Assembly: GCA_018062085.1 (NCBI GenBank)
Contig: JAGOSY010000025.1
Location: 1 to 64,000, forward strand
DNA length: 64,000 bases
Source of the DNA: a bacterium
GTDB lineage: Bacteria; Cyanobacteriota; Vampirovibrionia; Obscuribacterales; Obscuribacteraceae
Reading direction: 5' to 3'
Positions 24,985 to 33,882 of this stretch are shown in pieces. How positions within the stretch are numbered: position 1 is the first letter of the stretch; every line of letters starts with the position of its first letter. The notes beneath the pieces are model-generated. The model was not told the DNA's origin, searched no databases, and saw nothing but the letters and a program-made list of their open reading frames with translations. The position numbers and the translations under genes are program-made.

Positions 24985-26250
24985 TTGAAAGCCAAGCCGG
25001 CAATATTTATTCCAACTTTGTACTTTGCTTCTGGCCTGCCCTACACACTTGTTGTGCTTGTGTCGGTGATTTTTTATAAAAATCTAGGCGAGTCTAATGA
25101 CTTTGTTGGAGTTGTTACTAGCTCCTTCTATCTAGCCTGGGTAGCCAAGTTTCTCTGGGCGCCTTTAGTAGATTTAGTAGGCAAAAAGCGAATCTGGATT
25201 GTGGTGGCGCAGTTGATACTAGCACTTACCTGTGTCGCCTTGGCTTTGAGTCTGGCAAGCAGTCAGATAGCGGTTCTGAGCATAATAGTATTTTCGATAA
25301 TGGCTCTGATTTCGGCCACCCAAGATGTGGCCAGCGACGGTTACTATCTAGAAGTTTTAAACAAAGAGCAACAGTCTTACTTTGTCGGCGTGCGCAATGC
25401 CTTCTATAAAATGGCCGTGCTATTTGGTCAAGGTGGCTTAGTGATGCTGGCTGGTTGGCTGGCCCATCAATCTTCGTTTGGCGTCAAAGGCGGGTGGTCT
25501 GTCGCTTTTCTGCTTTGTGCTGCGATTTTCGCTTTGCTCAGTATCTTTCACTTCTTTGCCCTGCCCCATCAAGAGCCAAAAGAAAACGTGAAGGATCCTT
25601 CAGGTTTAGCAGAAGTGAAAGCAGGCATTAGTATTGGCGAATTTCTAACAGTTTTTCGTACTTTTTTTGCCCAAAAGGCAATTGTGCCGATTGTTCTTTA
25701 TATATTGATCTTTCGCCTAGGCGACGCCCTGATGTTAAAAATGGCTGCGCCCTTTTTACTTGATGCGCCCAAAGTCGGTGGCCTTGGTATTTCTACCGAG
25801 ACAGTCGGACTCATATATGGAGGGGTTGGCGTTGGCTTTCTCTTATTGGGCGGTATCGTAGGTGGTTTTGTCGTCAGCAAGTTCGGACTTAAGCGCACGT
25901 TAATGCCTACTGCTATTTTTCAAAATGTGGCGATTTTGCTTTACTACTTTATGGCCACGGCAGCACCAAGTGTGTTACTGACGTCAGTTTGCAATGCCAT
26001 TGAGCAATTTGCTTATGGATTGGGTACCGCAGCCTATACAGTGTTTTTGCTTAGAACTGTTAACCCTAAATACAAGTCGGGTCATTATGCCATAGCAACT
26101 GCCCTGATGGCCGCAGGCGTTATGGTACCTGGTATTTATAGTGGCAAGCTTCAGGGTGCGCTTGGCTATCCTCATTTCTTTTTGCTCAGTTTCGTTCTTT
26201 CTATCCCTGGTATGATCACGATTCTCTTATTGCCGCTTGAAGATAAATAA
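24985..26250 (+). CDS. MFS transporter, AmpG-like
   Basis: A 421-residue polytopic protein with about 12 hydrophobic segments. The N-terminus FASGLPYTLVVLVSVIF, WVAKFLWAPLVDLVGKKR, and the ATQDVASDGYYLEVL segment follow the AmpG/PAT (SLC33-like) branch of the major facilitator superfamily. Known: AmpG imports muropeptides for peptidoglycan recycling. Inference: uptake of wall fragments or another solute; specificity cannot be read. It starts at TTG 24985. The aldo/keto reductase follows five bases later. Confidence 0.8.
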   Translation: MKAKPAIFIPTLYFASGLPYTLVVLVSVIFYKNLGESNDFVGVVTSSFYLAWVAKFLWAPLVDLVGKKRIWIVVAQLILALTCVALALSLASSQIAVLSIIVFSIMALISATQDVASDGYYLEVLNKEQQSYFVGVRNAFYKMAVLFGQGGLVMLAGWLAHQSSFGVKGGWSVAFLLCAAIFALLSIFHFFALPHQEPKENVKDPSGLAEVKAGISIGEFLTVFRTFFAQKAIVPIVLYILIFRLGDALMLKMAAPFLLDAPKVGGLGISTETVGLIYGGVGVGFLLLGGIVGGFVVSKFGLKRTLMPTAIFQNVAILLYYFMATAAPSVLLTSVCNAIEQFAYGLGTAAYTVFLLRTVNPKYKSGHYAIATALMAAGVMVPGIYSGKLQGALGYPHFFLLSFVLSIPGMITILLLPLEDK

Positions 26251-26255
26251 CGAAA

Positions 26256-27230
26256 ATGCAGTACCGTAGAATTGGGAAATGGGGCGTCAAAGTCAGCGAA
26301 GTCTCATTGGGTAGCTGGCTCACCCACGGTGGATCAGTTGATGAGAAGAACTCCATCAAACAAGTGCAGCATGCCTTTGAACAAGGTATCAATTTCTTTG
26401 ACAATGCCAATGTCTACGCTCAGGGGGCCTCTGAGAGTGTTGTCGGTAAGGCCATCAAGCCACTCAAACGTGATGCGATATTTCTTGCTACCAAAGTTTT
26501 TTTCCCTATGGGTGAAGGGCCTAATGATAAAGGCCTATCGCGCAAGCACGTTTATGAACAGTGCCACGCCAGCCTCAAGCGCCTAGGTACAGACTATATC
26601 GATCTTTATCAGTGTCATCGTTTCGATCCTGAAGTGCCGATGGAAGAATTGGTGCGCACCATGGACGATTTAACCAGGCTAGGCAAGATTTTGTATTGGG
26701 GCGTAAGTGAATGGAGCGGCTCTCAGATAGAAGATGCTTATCGTGTAGCTCACGAACTTAATGCTGTTCCACCAATTTCTAACCAGCCTTGCTACAACAT
26801 GCTCACCCGCAATATCGAAGCATCGGTCATACCTGCTTGCGAACGTACGGGTGTTGGTCAAGTTGTATTTTCGCCTCTGGCCCAAGGGGTACTCACTGGT
26901 AAGTATCTACCGGAAAAACCATTGCCAGCCGATTCGCGTGCCGCGGACAGCAAAGTAAACGTCTTTATGATGGGCCGTAATTTGATGGCCAATGAAACTC
27001 TTGAGAAGGTGCAGAGACTAAGTACAGTTGCTTCAGAGTGTGGCTTAACTATGTCGCAGTTTGCTTTATCCTGGTGCTTGCGTCATCAGAATGTTGCCAG
27101 CGTTATCATCGGCGCCACAAAAGTTGGCCAAATTGACGAAAACGTTAAAGCGGCTGGAGTCAAACTAAGCCCAGAAATTCTCGAAAAAGTTGAAGTAATC
27201 CTCGGGGCGGCCACTGCTGCTAGAGCTTAG
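26256..27230 (+). CDS. aldo/keto reductase
   Basis: NADPH-dependent reduction of a carbonyl. Seen: a TIM barrel of 324 residues with the catalytic set Asp in FFDNANVY, the Tyr of that segment, Lys in LATKVF and His in YQCHRFD, plus SNQPCYNML and the NADPH-binding end VIIGATKVGQIDENV. Overall layout is closest to the potassium-channel beta-subunit/YghZ group. Substrate unknown. It lies in the same transcript as the AmpG-like gene. Confidence 0.88.
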   Translation: MQYRRIGKWGVKVSEVSLGSWLTHGGSVDEKNSIKQVQHAFEQGINFFDNANVYAQGASESVVGKAIKPLKRDAIFLATKVFFPMGEGPNDKGLSRKHVYEQCHASLKRLGTDYIDLYQCHRFDPEVPMEELVRTMDDLTRLGKILYWGVSEWSGSQIEDAYRVAHELNAVPPISNQPCYNMLTRNIEASVIPACERTGVGQVVFSPLAQGVLTGKYLPEKPLPADSRAADSKVNVFMMGRNLMANETLEKVQRLSTVASECGLTMSQFALSWCLRHQNVASVIIGATKVGQIDENVKAAGVKLSPEILEKVEVILGAATAARA

Positions 27231-27305
27231 CAATTTCAGGTTCTTTGGAGGCAGGGTTAAATGTGCTGTCATTGGGCACATTGCTGATGTCATCGGTGGA
27301 GAAAA

Positions 27306-28724
27306 ATGAAAAAGTTTCCAGAGCGCACCTCAGCATTGCTACTGAGCTTATCACTGTTTTTGCAGGTATTGAGCCCAATAGTTTTTCTTCAGCCTGTCAA
27401 TGCCGCTGAAGGCGAAACTAGCACTAGTACTAGCTCTAGTGCTAGTTCAAGCTCTGGCTTGCCATCTGAGGTTACTGGTATCGAGCCAGTGAAAACGGAC
27501 ACGCCTGCGGCTAGCGAAACATCAACTGCTACAAGTACAGGTTCTAGTATAGGTGCTAGTTCGGCTGCTTCCAGTAGCCCTGCTACAACAAATGAGTCTT
27601 ACACCGATCCTGTAATTGTGCGTCCTGTCATTGATCTTCCTCACATAAAAGAAGCCGCGGCAGCTTCTGCTCATGCTCAATCAGGCTTAGCCGGAAGCGC
27701 CTCCAAAGCAGCAACAGCTACTCCAGTGGTCAAACCCATTCAGGCCCAGGCCACTACCACCAAACTTTATGGTCGCATTGAGCAAATCACCAGCGGCAAC
27801 GGCGCCAACTTCCCAATTATCCTCAAGGCGATGACGCCACAGCTAGATAATTCGCTAGTGAAGAAACCGCTCAGTGGCGCCGCTACCGATGTAAGTATGT
27901 TCTCCGGCACTATTGCTAAAAGTTTCCCTTCTGATTATCGCGGCAACTGGGGCGGAGACTTGACAGTATGGCGAGTGGAGCAAGATCCAATTTGCTACAA
28001 GATTGATCCCGAAGAAGCTTCGAAAGTTTTGAAAATTTTCAAGTCTGGTGCCAAAGGCTCGACCAATTTTATGTTTGCTCAAGACACTCGCGGTGGAATT
28101 GTTTTGGCACCGGCTAAGGTAATGTTCTCGGTGCCTGGCAAAGATATTGGTGCTGACCAGCAAATGGCCCAAATGATGGGTGGTCAGAGCTTTGCCAATA
28201 TGGGGCCCATGGGGCAGATGATGCAACAAATGGCACAGAGTATGCCCGTTCCTGTAATTTTTTCTTTTGGCGATATTCAATCAAGTCAATATGCTAAAGG
28301 CTTGTCAGGCAATGAGTTTGTTCAACGCACCCTGAAAAACCAAGTGCGACAGCTTGCTCCTAATGTCCTTGAACAGCAGATTGTGGCCGAATGCAATGAG
28401 ATTATGCGTTCTACCGGTCAGCCAAGGAAGCGCTACGAAGAGTCTGTTTTGCGATTCACCAAAGTGAATAGTCAGCAAATGTATGTGCAAGCTGCTCAAG
28501 TCGTTTTTGGCCAAGACCGCAAGTTTCAGCAGAAAATTGTTATGTACGGATATGTGACAAAAGGCCAGGTAGCTAATACTAATCCTTACTCTGGTATGAT
28601 GCAGATGATGCAACCAGGCCAATCTGGCCAGAGCCCTTTTGGTGGCGCAGGAAATCCATTTGGTGGAGGCATGCCGCAGTTCCCGCCAGGGTCTAATCCG
28701 TTCCAGGGCTTGTTCGGCCAGTAG
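27306..28724 (+). CDS. uncharacterised secreted protein with Ser/Thr/Ala-rich N-terminus
   Basis: A 472-residue protein with a signal peptide (hydrophobic 10-32, ending VNAAEG). The next 100 residues are almost only Ser, Thr and Ala, as in flexible surface linkers. A central domain (about 145-430) has no motif I recognise, and the end is rich in Gln, Met, Gly and Pro (NPFGGGMPQFPPG). GGAG upstream of ATG 27306 gives a clear start. It precedes a HEAT-repeat protein by 40 bases. Function unknown. Confidence 0.75.
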   Translation: MKKFPERTSALLLSLSLFLQVLSPIVFLQPVNAAEGETSTSTSSSASSSSGLPSEVTGIEPVKTDTPAASETSTATSTGSSIGASSAASSSPATTNESYTDPVIVRPVIDLPHIKEAAAASAHAQSGLAGSASKAATATPVVKPIQAQATTTKLYGRIEQITSGNGANFPIILKAMTPQLDNSLVKKPLSGAATDVSMFSGTIAKSFPSDYRGNWGGDLTVWRVEQDPICYKIDPEEASKVLKIFKSGAKGSTNFMFAQDTRGGIVLAPAKVMFSVPGKDIGADQQMAQMMGGQSFANMGPMGQMMQQMAQSMPVPVIFSFGDIQSSQYAKGLSGNEFVQRTLKNQVRQLAPNVLEQQIVAECNEIMRSTGQPRKRYEESVLRFTKVNSQQMYVQAAQVVFGQDRKFQQKIVMYGYVTKGQVANTNPYSGMMQMMQPGQSGQSPFGGAGNPFGGGMPQFPPGSNPFQGLFGQ

Positions 28725-28763
28725 AAATATAAACAGAAATTGAATTCTAACGGACACGATCAG

Positions 28764-29351
28764 ATGAACACTTCTTCCGCCAGCGACCTCGATACACTAG
28801 CTGATTTTGTCACTAACATGATTATTCAGCACGATTATCCAGGTTTTGAGCCGCGCTCCTTCCGCATTGGTCTCACTGAGCAATTGCTCAAATCAAGTGC
28901 CAGACTTTATGCTGATGCTTTAGGCCATTCTAGTGTCTATGTTCGCTTGACCGCATTACGATGGTTTCAAGAAAAACCTGGTGCGATTAAACCCTATTTG
29001 AAGGCAATTCTTGGATTGCTTTCAAACTCGGACGAGTGGGTGCGCATGGAAGCGACGATAACATTAGAGCGTTATCAACACCCAGCCTTGCCAATTGCTC
29101 TGGCAGTTACCGTGCAACTAGAGGACCAATATCCATTGGTGCGCAGAGAAGCGGCTAAAGCGCTTGGTAAGATGTTGGCCAAAATCAAAGAAAGTACCAA
29201 TTCAAAAAATGCTGCCAAGAATGCCGAGCGTGATCTTGAGTTAGCACCAATTGTAGAAAGTCTTAAAAATGCTTTGCGCGACGATGAAGATGCTCAAGTG
29301 CGGCAGAAAGCCGAGAAGGCTTTGCGCAAGTCAGGAGCCTACGCTGGTTAA
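28764..29351 (+). CDS. HEAT-repeat protein
   Basis: A 195-residue protein of paired helices: HSSVYVRLTALRWFQEKPG, SDEWVRMEATITLERYQHP, QYPLVRREAAKALGKML and EDAQVRQKAEKALRKSG are HEAT/PBS-lyase type repeats with the conserved V-R-.-.-A pattern. Such proteins bind other proteins. ATG 28764 is chosen over an in-frame TTG at 28740; neither has a good ribosome binding site. Its 3' end overlaps the next gene, on the other strand, by four bases. Confidence 0.75.
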   Translation: MNTSSASDLDTLADFVTNMIIQHDYPGFEPRSFRIGLTEQLLKSSARLYADALGHSSVYVRLTALRWFQEKPGAIKPYLKAILGLLSNSDEWVRMEATITLERYQHPALPIALAVTVQLEDQYPLVRREAAKALGKMLAKIKESTNSKNAAKNAERDLELAPIVESLKNALRDDEDAQVRQKAEKALRKSGAYAG

Positions 29352-29833
29352 GTCGGCTTTATGTTATTGATTGATTGTAGAAGTTCTTTTGATTTGACGA
29401 CGAAATCGCACTCATTGGTGAGTTTGGTGTACAAACCGTACTCATAATATTGCTCAAGAAAATTCAAGTCATATCTCAAGATCTTAAGTAAGTCATCAAC
29501 TATTACTTCAGAGGCCCCTAGAAGCTCCTCCAATGCATTAGAGCGGGCCAATAGCTCACCAGCCAGGGTGACGATGGCCTGGGTCTTCTGCTCATGCCTC
29601 GTGGTGCCATCGCCATAGGCATTGGCAAGACTCTGGTGTATAGAGGCAGCACAACTAACTAAATTGGCGGCAAATTGATGAAAATAGGTGCGGATCATTT
29701 TTTCTTCGAGGGTGACGCGTTTCTCGGTCATGCGAGAAATGATTTCATTAATCTTGATAGTCAAAGTCAAGCAGTGATCAAGCACTAAAAGTATGCCTTT
29801 TACACGTTCTTCTTCTTCGAGGTTATGCAGCAT
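29348..29833 (-). CDS. uncharacterised all-helical protein
   Basis: A 161-residue protein, charged and predicted fully helical, without signal or membrane segment. It starts MLHNLEEEERVKGIL. The pattern of long amphipathic helices suggests a bundle such as a four-helix signalling or adaptor domain, but I recognise no family. It lies downstream of the CopG-like gene on the same strand, separated by a hairpin. Confidence 0.65.
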   Translation of the reverse strand: MLHNLEEEERVKGILLVLDHCLTLTIKINEIISRMTEKRVTLEEKMIRTYFHQFAANLVSCAASIHQSLANAYGDGTTRHEQKTQAIVTLAGELLARSNALEELLGASEVIVDDLLKILRYDLNFLEQYYEYGLYTKLTNECDFVVKSKELLQSINNIKPT

Positions 29834-29886
29834 ATTTTGATCTTCTTTTGCAGCCCAATCTGTTTAATACTTTAGTGTACCCCTAA

Positions 29887-29916
29887 CCTTAACAGAAGAG
29901 ACCTTAACAGAAGAGA
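29887..29916. repeat. 15-bp tandem repeat feeding a hairpin
   Basis: Two perfect copies of CCTTAACAGAAGAGA stand at 29887-29901 and 29902-29916. The second copy supplies the left arm of the hairpin at 29909-29943, and the first copy could partly replace it. Confidence 0.9.
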
Positions 29917-29943
29917 CCGCCTCGGATTGAGACGGTCTCTTCT
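29909..29943 (-). terminator. long hairpin, terminator or processing site of the CopG-like gene
   Basis: AGAAGAGACCG (29909-29919) pairs perfectly with CGGTCTCTTCT (29933-29943), and CTC/GAG extends the stem inward around GGATT. It lies 22 bases past the stop of the CopG-like gene (-). No long T run follows on the minus strand, so it could also be an mRNA stability element. Confidence 0.55.
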
Positions 29944-29965
29944 ATTTGAAACTGATTAGCAGTTT

Positions 29966-30196
29966 CTATGTAGATGAGGATGGGGTAGAAGCGGCTCCGA
30001 TTGTGGAGTAATTTTCAGATACTTCCATGGTGCTGACTGAAAGGTGGGCCCCACCTTGCTGCCTTCTGAAATTATCGAGATACCGGCGAAGAGCTTCTCT
30101 TATCAGATCTGATCTAGTGCGGTGTTCGCACTGAGCGATGAAATCTACTTGCTCTAGCATGGCAGGAGGCAGTGCAATTAGGACCTTTTTGGGCAT
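29966..30196 (-). CDS. ribbon-helix-helix (CopG-type) DNA-binding protein
   Basis: A 76-residue protein with the RHH fold: a beta strand KVLIALPP, helix MLEQVDFIAQ, then TRSDLIREALRRYL. Known: such dimers bind short palindromes and often repress their own operon or act as antitoxins. No toxin gene is next to it. The C-terminal 30 residues are Ser/Thr-rich and probably disordered. AGGAA seven bases before ATG 30196 fixes the start. Its upstream side opens onto the 0.93 kb gap, where its operator may lie. Confidence 0.85.
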   Translation of the reverse strand: MPKKVLIALPPAMLEQVDFIAQCEHRTRSDLIREALRRYLDNFRRQQGGAHLSVSTMEVSENYSTIGAASTPSSST

Positions 30197-31130
30197 ATTC
30201 GGTTCCTCGGGTATGGCTGTCGGGTGACAAGGGGGTGCGTTAATGGGGCGCGAAGATACACCTCAAGCAAACTGCACTCTGGCGCAGAGGTCTTGAGACG
30301 AAGTCGTTCCTATAGTTTTGAGTCCGTTTTTTTTGTCTACGGTCTTAACAATAGGTAACTGCTTTTGGGTGGTTAGTTGGATTTATCAACCACCTTCAAC
30401 ATGTATTCAATTTACACATGAAAGTCGATATCGTAAAGGTCTAAAAGGGGCATAAATACCCAATTTCATCGAAGACCACATAAAAGGATTTTCCGAAAGG
30501 CGCAATGGCAAGCACGGTAACCCTCTTCAAGGATCGGCCTGAAAACGGTATAGATACTAGGATCCACAAGGACATATACAGCTATTGCATTGCTTAAAAA
30601 TTGTGCTAGGCACTTTCTCGTTTTTGGCTCAAAATGAACAAAAGAGACTATTCATGCGGGTTCGGACTGGTTCGATTTCCGGTTTATCTGGCCTGTTTTG
30701 GTAGGGCTTAGAGTCTTGCTCACTAGTGATATTTGTACTATGTCTAGAAGGTAAGCCAGATGGCATCTAGTTATAATTAAATGGTATCGCTATTGGTATC
30801 AGTGATGTATATGTGTGCCCTGGGACGCTGACCGGTATCTTCAATTGCATGATGAAGCAAGTGTTTAAGCCATTTCTGGCGACCATAGACTGACAGTGGG
30901 GTACTACTTGCTGGGTTATCTACAGGTTTTGCACCGATCGCATATATTTCGGTGCTACAAAAAAGTCAAATTTCTTTTGCTGTGTTAATCACAAAGAGCA
31001 ATGTTTGGTGAAAGGCGCAGAAATACTAGATTTTTATCGGCAAAATCGAGTTAGATATAAGACTTCGTTTCAGATTTGCCATAATTTTGCTGCTTACCGT
31101 TAACAATTTTAGATTCAATTAGGGAGAGCT
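30197..31130. other. 934-base stretch without a protein gene
   Basis: No reading frame longer than about 25 codons with a plausible start. It holds an inverted repeat GGTGGTT/AACCACC (30368-30374, 30388-30394), a perfect TATAAT at 30772-30777, and a hairpin GCACCGA/TCGGTGC (30931-30937, 30949-30955). The segment from about 30784 to 30955 could be a non-coding RNA. I see no match to tmRNA, RNase P, SRP or 6S signatures. The right end is the promoter region of xthA. Confidence 0.45.
31033..31061 (+). promoter_or_regulatory. candidate promoter of xthA
   Basis: TTTATC (31033-31038), a 17-base spacer and TATAAG (31056-31061) lie 70 bases before ATG 31131. The -10 matches five of six positions; the -35 is weak. 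Confidence 0.4.
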
Positions 31131-31913
31131 ATGCTCATTGCAAGTTGGAATGTCAACTCCATAACTGTTAGATTGCCTCATCTTTTAGATTGGCTCAAAA
31201 GCACGTCGCCAGATCATGTCTGTTTGCAAGAGCTAAAAACAGTCGAAGAGAAATTTCCTTTCGATCAGCTTGCTGAAATTGGTTATAGCTCTCATGTTGT
31301 TGGTGAGAAAACCTACAATGGTGTGGCTGTACTTTCTAAAAGCACTACTGAGTGTGTAAGCAAACTTTTGCCGGGCTCACCAGAGCCCCTTCAAAGTCGT
31401 TTGATAGAGGTTTGTGTCAAGGGTGTGTACATTCTCAACTTATACGTACCTAACGGCTCCGAAGTCGGCTCGGCTAAGTATCAATATAAGTTGGCCTGGT
31501 TTAAAGCGCTCATCTCTTATATAGAAGAGCGCCATGTCAAAAATGGTGTGGTTTCAGACAAATTAGTTATTTGTGGCGATTTCAATATTGCCCCCGATGA
31601 TCGCGACGTTCATGATCCAGCTGAATGGGTGGGGCAGGTCTTGGTCAGTGAAGCTGAGCGTGACTGCTTTCGCCAGCTCACCAATCTAGGGCTGATAGAT
31701 AGCTTTAGGGAATTTGAGCAGGGTGCTGGTCATTTCTCTTGGTGGGATTACCGCATGATGGCGTTTCGCCGCAAACGGGGCATGCGTATCGACCATATTC
31801 TTGTATCACAGCCATTGAGAGAGGCGCTGAAACGCTCATGGATAGACATTGAGCCGCGCAAGCTGGAAAAGCCGTCGGACCATGCACCCGTAATTGCCGA
31901 ATTCGAAATATAG
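31131..31913 (+). CDS. xthA: exodeoxyribonuclease III
   Basis: AP endonuclease and 3'-5' exonuclease of base excision repair. Seen: ASWNVNSI, metal-binding Glu in LQELK, GDFNIAP, the WWDYR segment, RIDHILVS and the terminal SDHAPV with its catalytic Asp-His. The length of 260 residues is typical. GGGAGAG upstream of ATG 31131 is a good ribosome binding site. Convergent with the acyl-CoA dehydrogenase gene, 10 bases between stops. Confidence 0.95.
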   Translation: MLIASWNVNSITVRLPHLLDWLKSTSPDHVCLQELKTVEEKFPFDQLAEIGYSSHVVGEKTYNGVAVLSKSTTECVSKLLPGSPEPLQSRLIEVCVKGVYILNLYVPNGSEVGSAKYQYKLAWFKALISYIEERHVKNGVVSDKLVICGDFNIAPDDRDVHDPAEWVGQVLVSEAERDCFRQLTNLGLIDSFREFEQGAGHFSWWDYRMMAFRRKRGMRIDHILVSQPLREALKRSWIDIEPRKLEKPSDHAPVIAEFEI

Positions 31914-31923
31914 ACGAAAAAGT

Positions 31924-33849
31924 CTAAGCTTTCTCTTTGACAGGCTTGTCGTATTTGAAGAGAATGTCTTGCACAGCCACTTCTGACAATCCTGGGAATT
32001 TGCCATCAATAATTTGATCAGCTAATTTGCTGGCGGCTTTGAAGTAGCTATCAGATGGTCTTTCACCAGTGAGTTTGCAGCGCAAATCTTGACAGAGAAT
32101 GTCAGCAGCAGCCTCTACCACAGGATTCTGTTCGTTGTGGGCCCACAATGCCGTTACCAAAATGATAATGGCGTCTTGTGCTCTTTGCGACATCTCAGCG
32201 ATGCGACATTGTCTATCTGCCAGCTTAAGTTGGTGCTTGACCATTGCCTGACTTAATTCGAGTGGTGTATCTGACAAAAACTCTAGAGCGAAATCAACAT
32301 GGGCCTTGAGTTCTTGCGACATTCCAGGAATTTCATGTGAATCTACGCCTTCAAGCTGTTTGCCCATCCACCAAAATGCATAAGGCACTAATTCATTACG
32401 TAAGGCAAAACCGTGAATTGGATTCATCGGGTTGAATTTCTTCAAACCGGCCCGAGGAATAGCTTTGCCGATTGGCTCGAAATAAGTGACGCCATGTTGT
32501 TTGGCTAGCGATTTGAAGAAGGCCATACCAAGCATCTCGCCTTCACCTTCGTAGATGCATGGAGCAAGAAAGTCGTGAATGTTATCGCCCAGCAAATGAC
32601 CGGCTAAAAACGAGCGGCCACCGTGAGTTTTCATAAATAACTCTATGGCGCACTCTTTCTCAGCTTCGGAGCCGAAGATCTTAGCGATGATACATTCCAG
32701 CTCACCGCGGTAGCCTTGGTCTAAAAGCCATGAACCCCAGGCCACTAAAGCGTCAGCTCCGCAAATTAGAGCGGCTGCCCGAGCAATTCGGCGCTTGACC
32801 AGTTCTCTTGTTTCTATTGCGTTGCCATAAGTGTCGCGGAATTTGGCCCAGGGCAGCATGTTGGCTAGCATGATGCGCATTACGCCAGAGGCTGTAGCGC
32901 AGAGGGCGAGACGGCCCATGTTCAGTCCGTGGTAGGCAACAGTAAGGCCATCACCGGTAGTTGGCACTAAGAGATTTTCTTTTGGTACTTTGAAGTTTTT
33001 GAATTTCAGGCCATTGTTAAAGGCATGCTTAAGGGCATGCAATTTGTAGGGAATGATTTGGAATTCATCGTTTTCTTCTTTTGGTAAATCAGCAATGAGA
33101 GCAGCTGGTTTGCCGTCAACTAGGCAGACTAGGCCAATGGTGCGCCCAGCTATTGCGTTTGTAATGAAGAGCTTCTCGCCATTGACTACATAATGATCGC
33201 CCGTCAGTACTGCTGTGGTTTTAAGTGCGGTCAAGTCAGAACCAGCCTGTGGTTCTGTTAGGGCAAAGGCAGAAAGAGCCTCGCCACTGGCTAGTTTGGG
33301 TAAGAGGCGCTGTCTTTGTTCTTCGCTGCCAAAGTAACGTACGGGGTCAACGGCGCCAATGCAGCCGTGCACCGAGGCCAATCCTGCTGCTGTCGGTTCA
33401 ATTGAGGCTACTTGAGTAAGGAAAGTCATGAACTGGCGAGCTGTGCCGCCCTGACCGCCATACTTTTGTTCAATCAGCATGCCCCAGTAGCCGGCGCTGG
33501 CAAGTTCTTCTAAAACTACTTTGGCAATCTTGCCTTGATCATCAAGCATGGTGCCATTTTTCTTATGGCGCGCTAAAACTTCTAGCGATTTTTTCATCGC
33601 TGGCAAATTCATTGATTCGCTGTTTAGCTTAGGAGTCGAGAATAATTCGACTGGTACTTTTGCTTCCCAGATAGCCCGGTGCACAGGGCTATTAGACGTT
33701 TTGTATTGCTCGGCAAAGAACGAATCTACTTCGTCGTCAGTGCGGTCAACGGCACCTGTGCGTTTAGCTTCTTCTTCTGTTTTTCCGGCCAACTGCATGG
33801 CTGTTTCGGCAAAACTAGCGTCTTTTGAGTCGTCTTTAACTGATGTCAT
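31924..33849 (-). CDS. acyl-CoA dehydrogenase, large form
   Basis: FAD-dependent alpha,beta-dehydrogenation of acyl-CoA. Seen: FALTEPQAGSDLTALKT (substrate and FAD contact), GLNMGRLALCATASGVM, and IYEGEGEMLG where the family places its catalytic Glu. At 641 residues it is longer than short-chain enzymes (about 380) and has an N-terminal extension of about 70 residues and a C-terminal helical domain, as in very-long-chain types. Its likely partners in the window are the acyl-CoA synthetase and the CoA transferase. RNase D lies upstream on the same strand. Confidence 0.88.
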   Translation of the reverse strand: MTSVKDDSKDASFAETAMQLAGKTEEEAKRTGAVDRTDDEVDSFFAEQYKTSNSPVHRAIWEAKVPVELFSTPKLNSESMNLPAMKKSLEVLARHKKNGTMLDDQGKIAKVVLEELASAGYWGMLIEQKYGGQGGTARQFMTFLTQVASIEPTAAGLASVHGCIGAVDPVRYFGSEEQRQRLLPKLASGEALSAFALTEPQAGSDLTALKTTAVLTGDHYVVNGEKLFITNAIAGRTIGLVCLVDGKPAALIADLPKEENDEFQIIPYKLHALKHAFNNGLKFKNFKVPKENLLVPTTGDGLTVAYHGLNMGRLALCATASGVMRIMLANMLPWAKFRDTYGNAIETRELVKRRIARAAALICGADALVAWGSWLLDQGYRGELECIIAKIFGSEAEKECAIELFMKTHGGRSFLAGHLLGDNIHDFLAPCIYEGEGEMLGMAFFKSLAKQHGVTYFEPIGKAIPRAGLKKFNPMNPIHGFALRNELVPYAFWWMGKQLEGVDSHEIPGMSQELKAHVDFALEFLSDTPLELSQAMVKHQLKLADRQCRIAEMSQRAQDAIIILVTALWAHNEQNPVVEAAADILCQDLRCKLTGERPSDSYFKAASKLADQIIDGKFPGLSEVAVQDILFKYDKPVKEKA

Positions 33850-33882
33850 GGTTCAATTCCAGTAGTGAAGCAATATTATAAA

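Noticed and set aside
29966..30196. CopG-like protein as the antitoxin of a toxin-antitoxin pair.
   Set aside because: No toxin-like gene lies beside it; the neighbour at 29348-29833 is a helical protein separated by a hairpin and shows no toxin fold.
30660..30690. A T-arm-like GGTTCGATTTCC inside the gene-free gap.
   Set aside because: No acceptor, D or anticodon stem can be built around it; judged a chance match.
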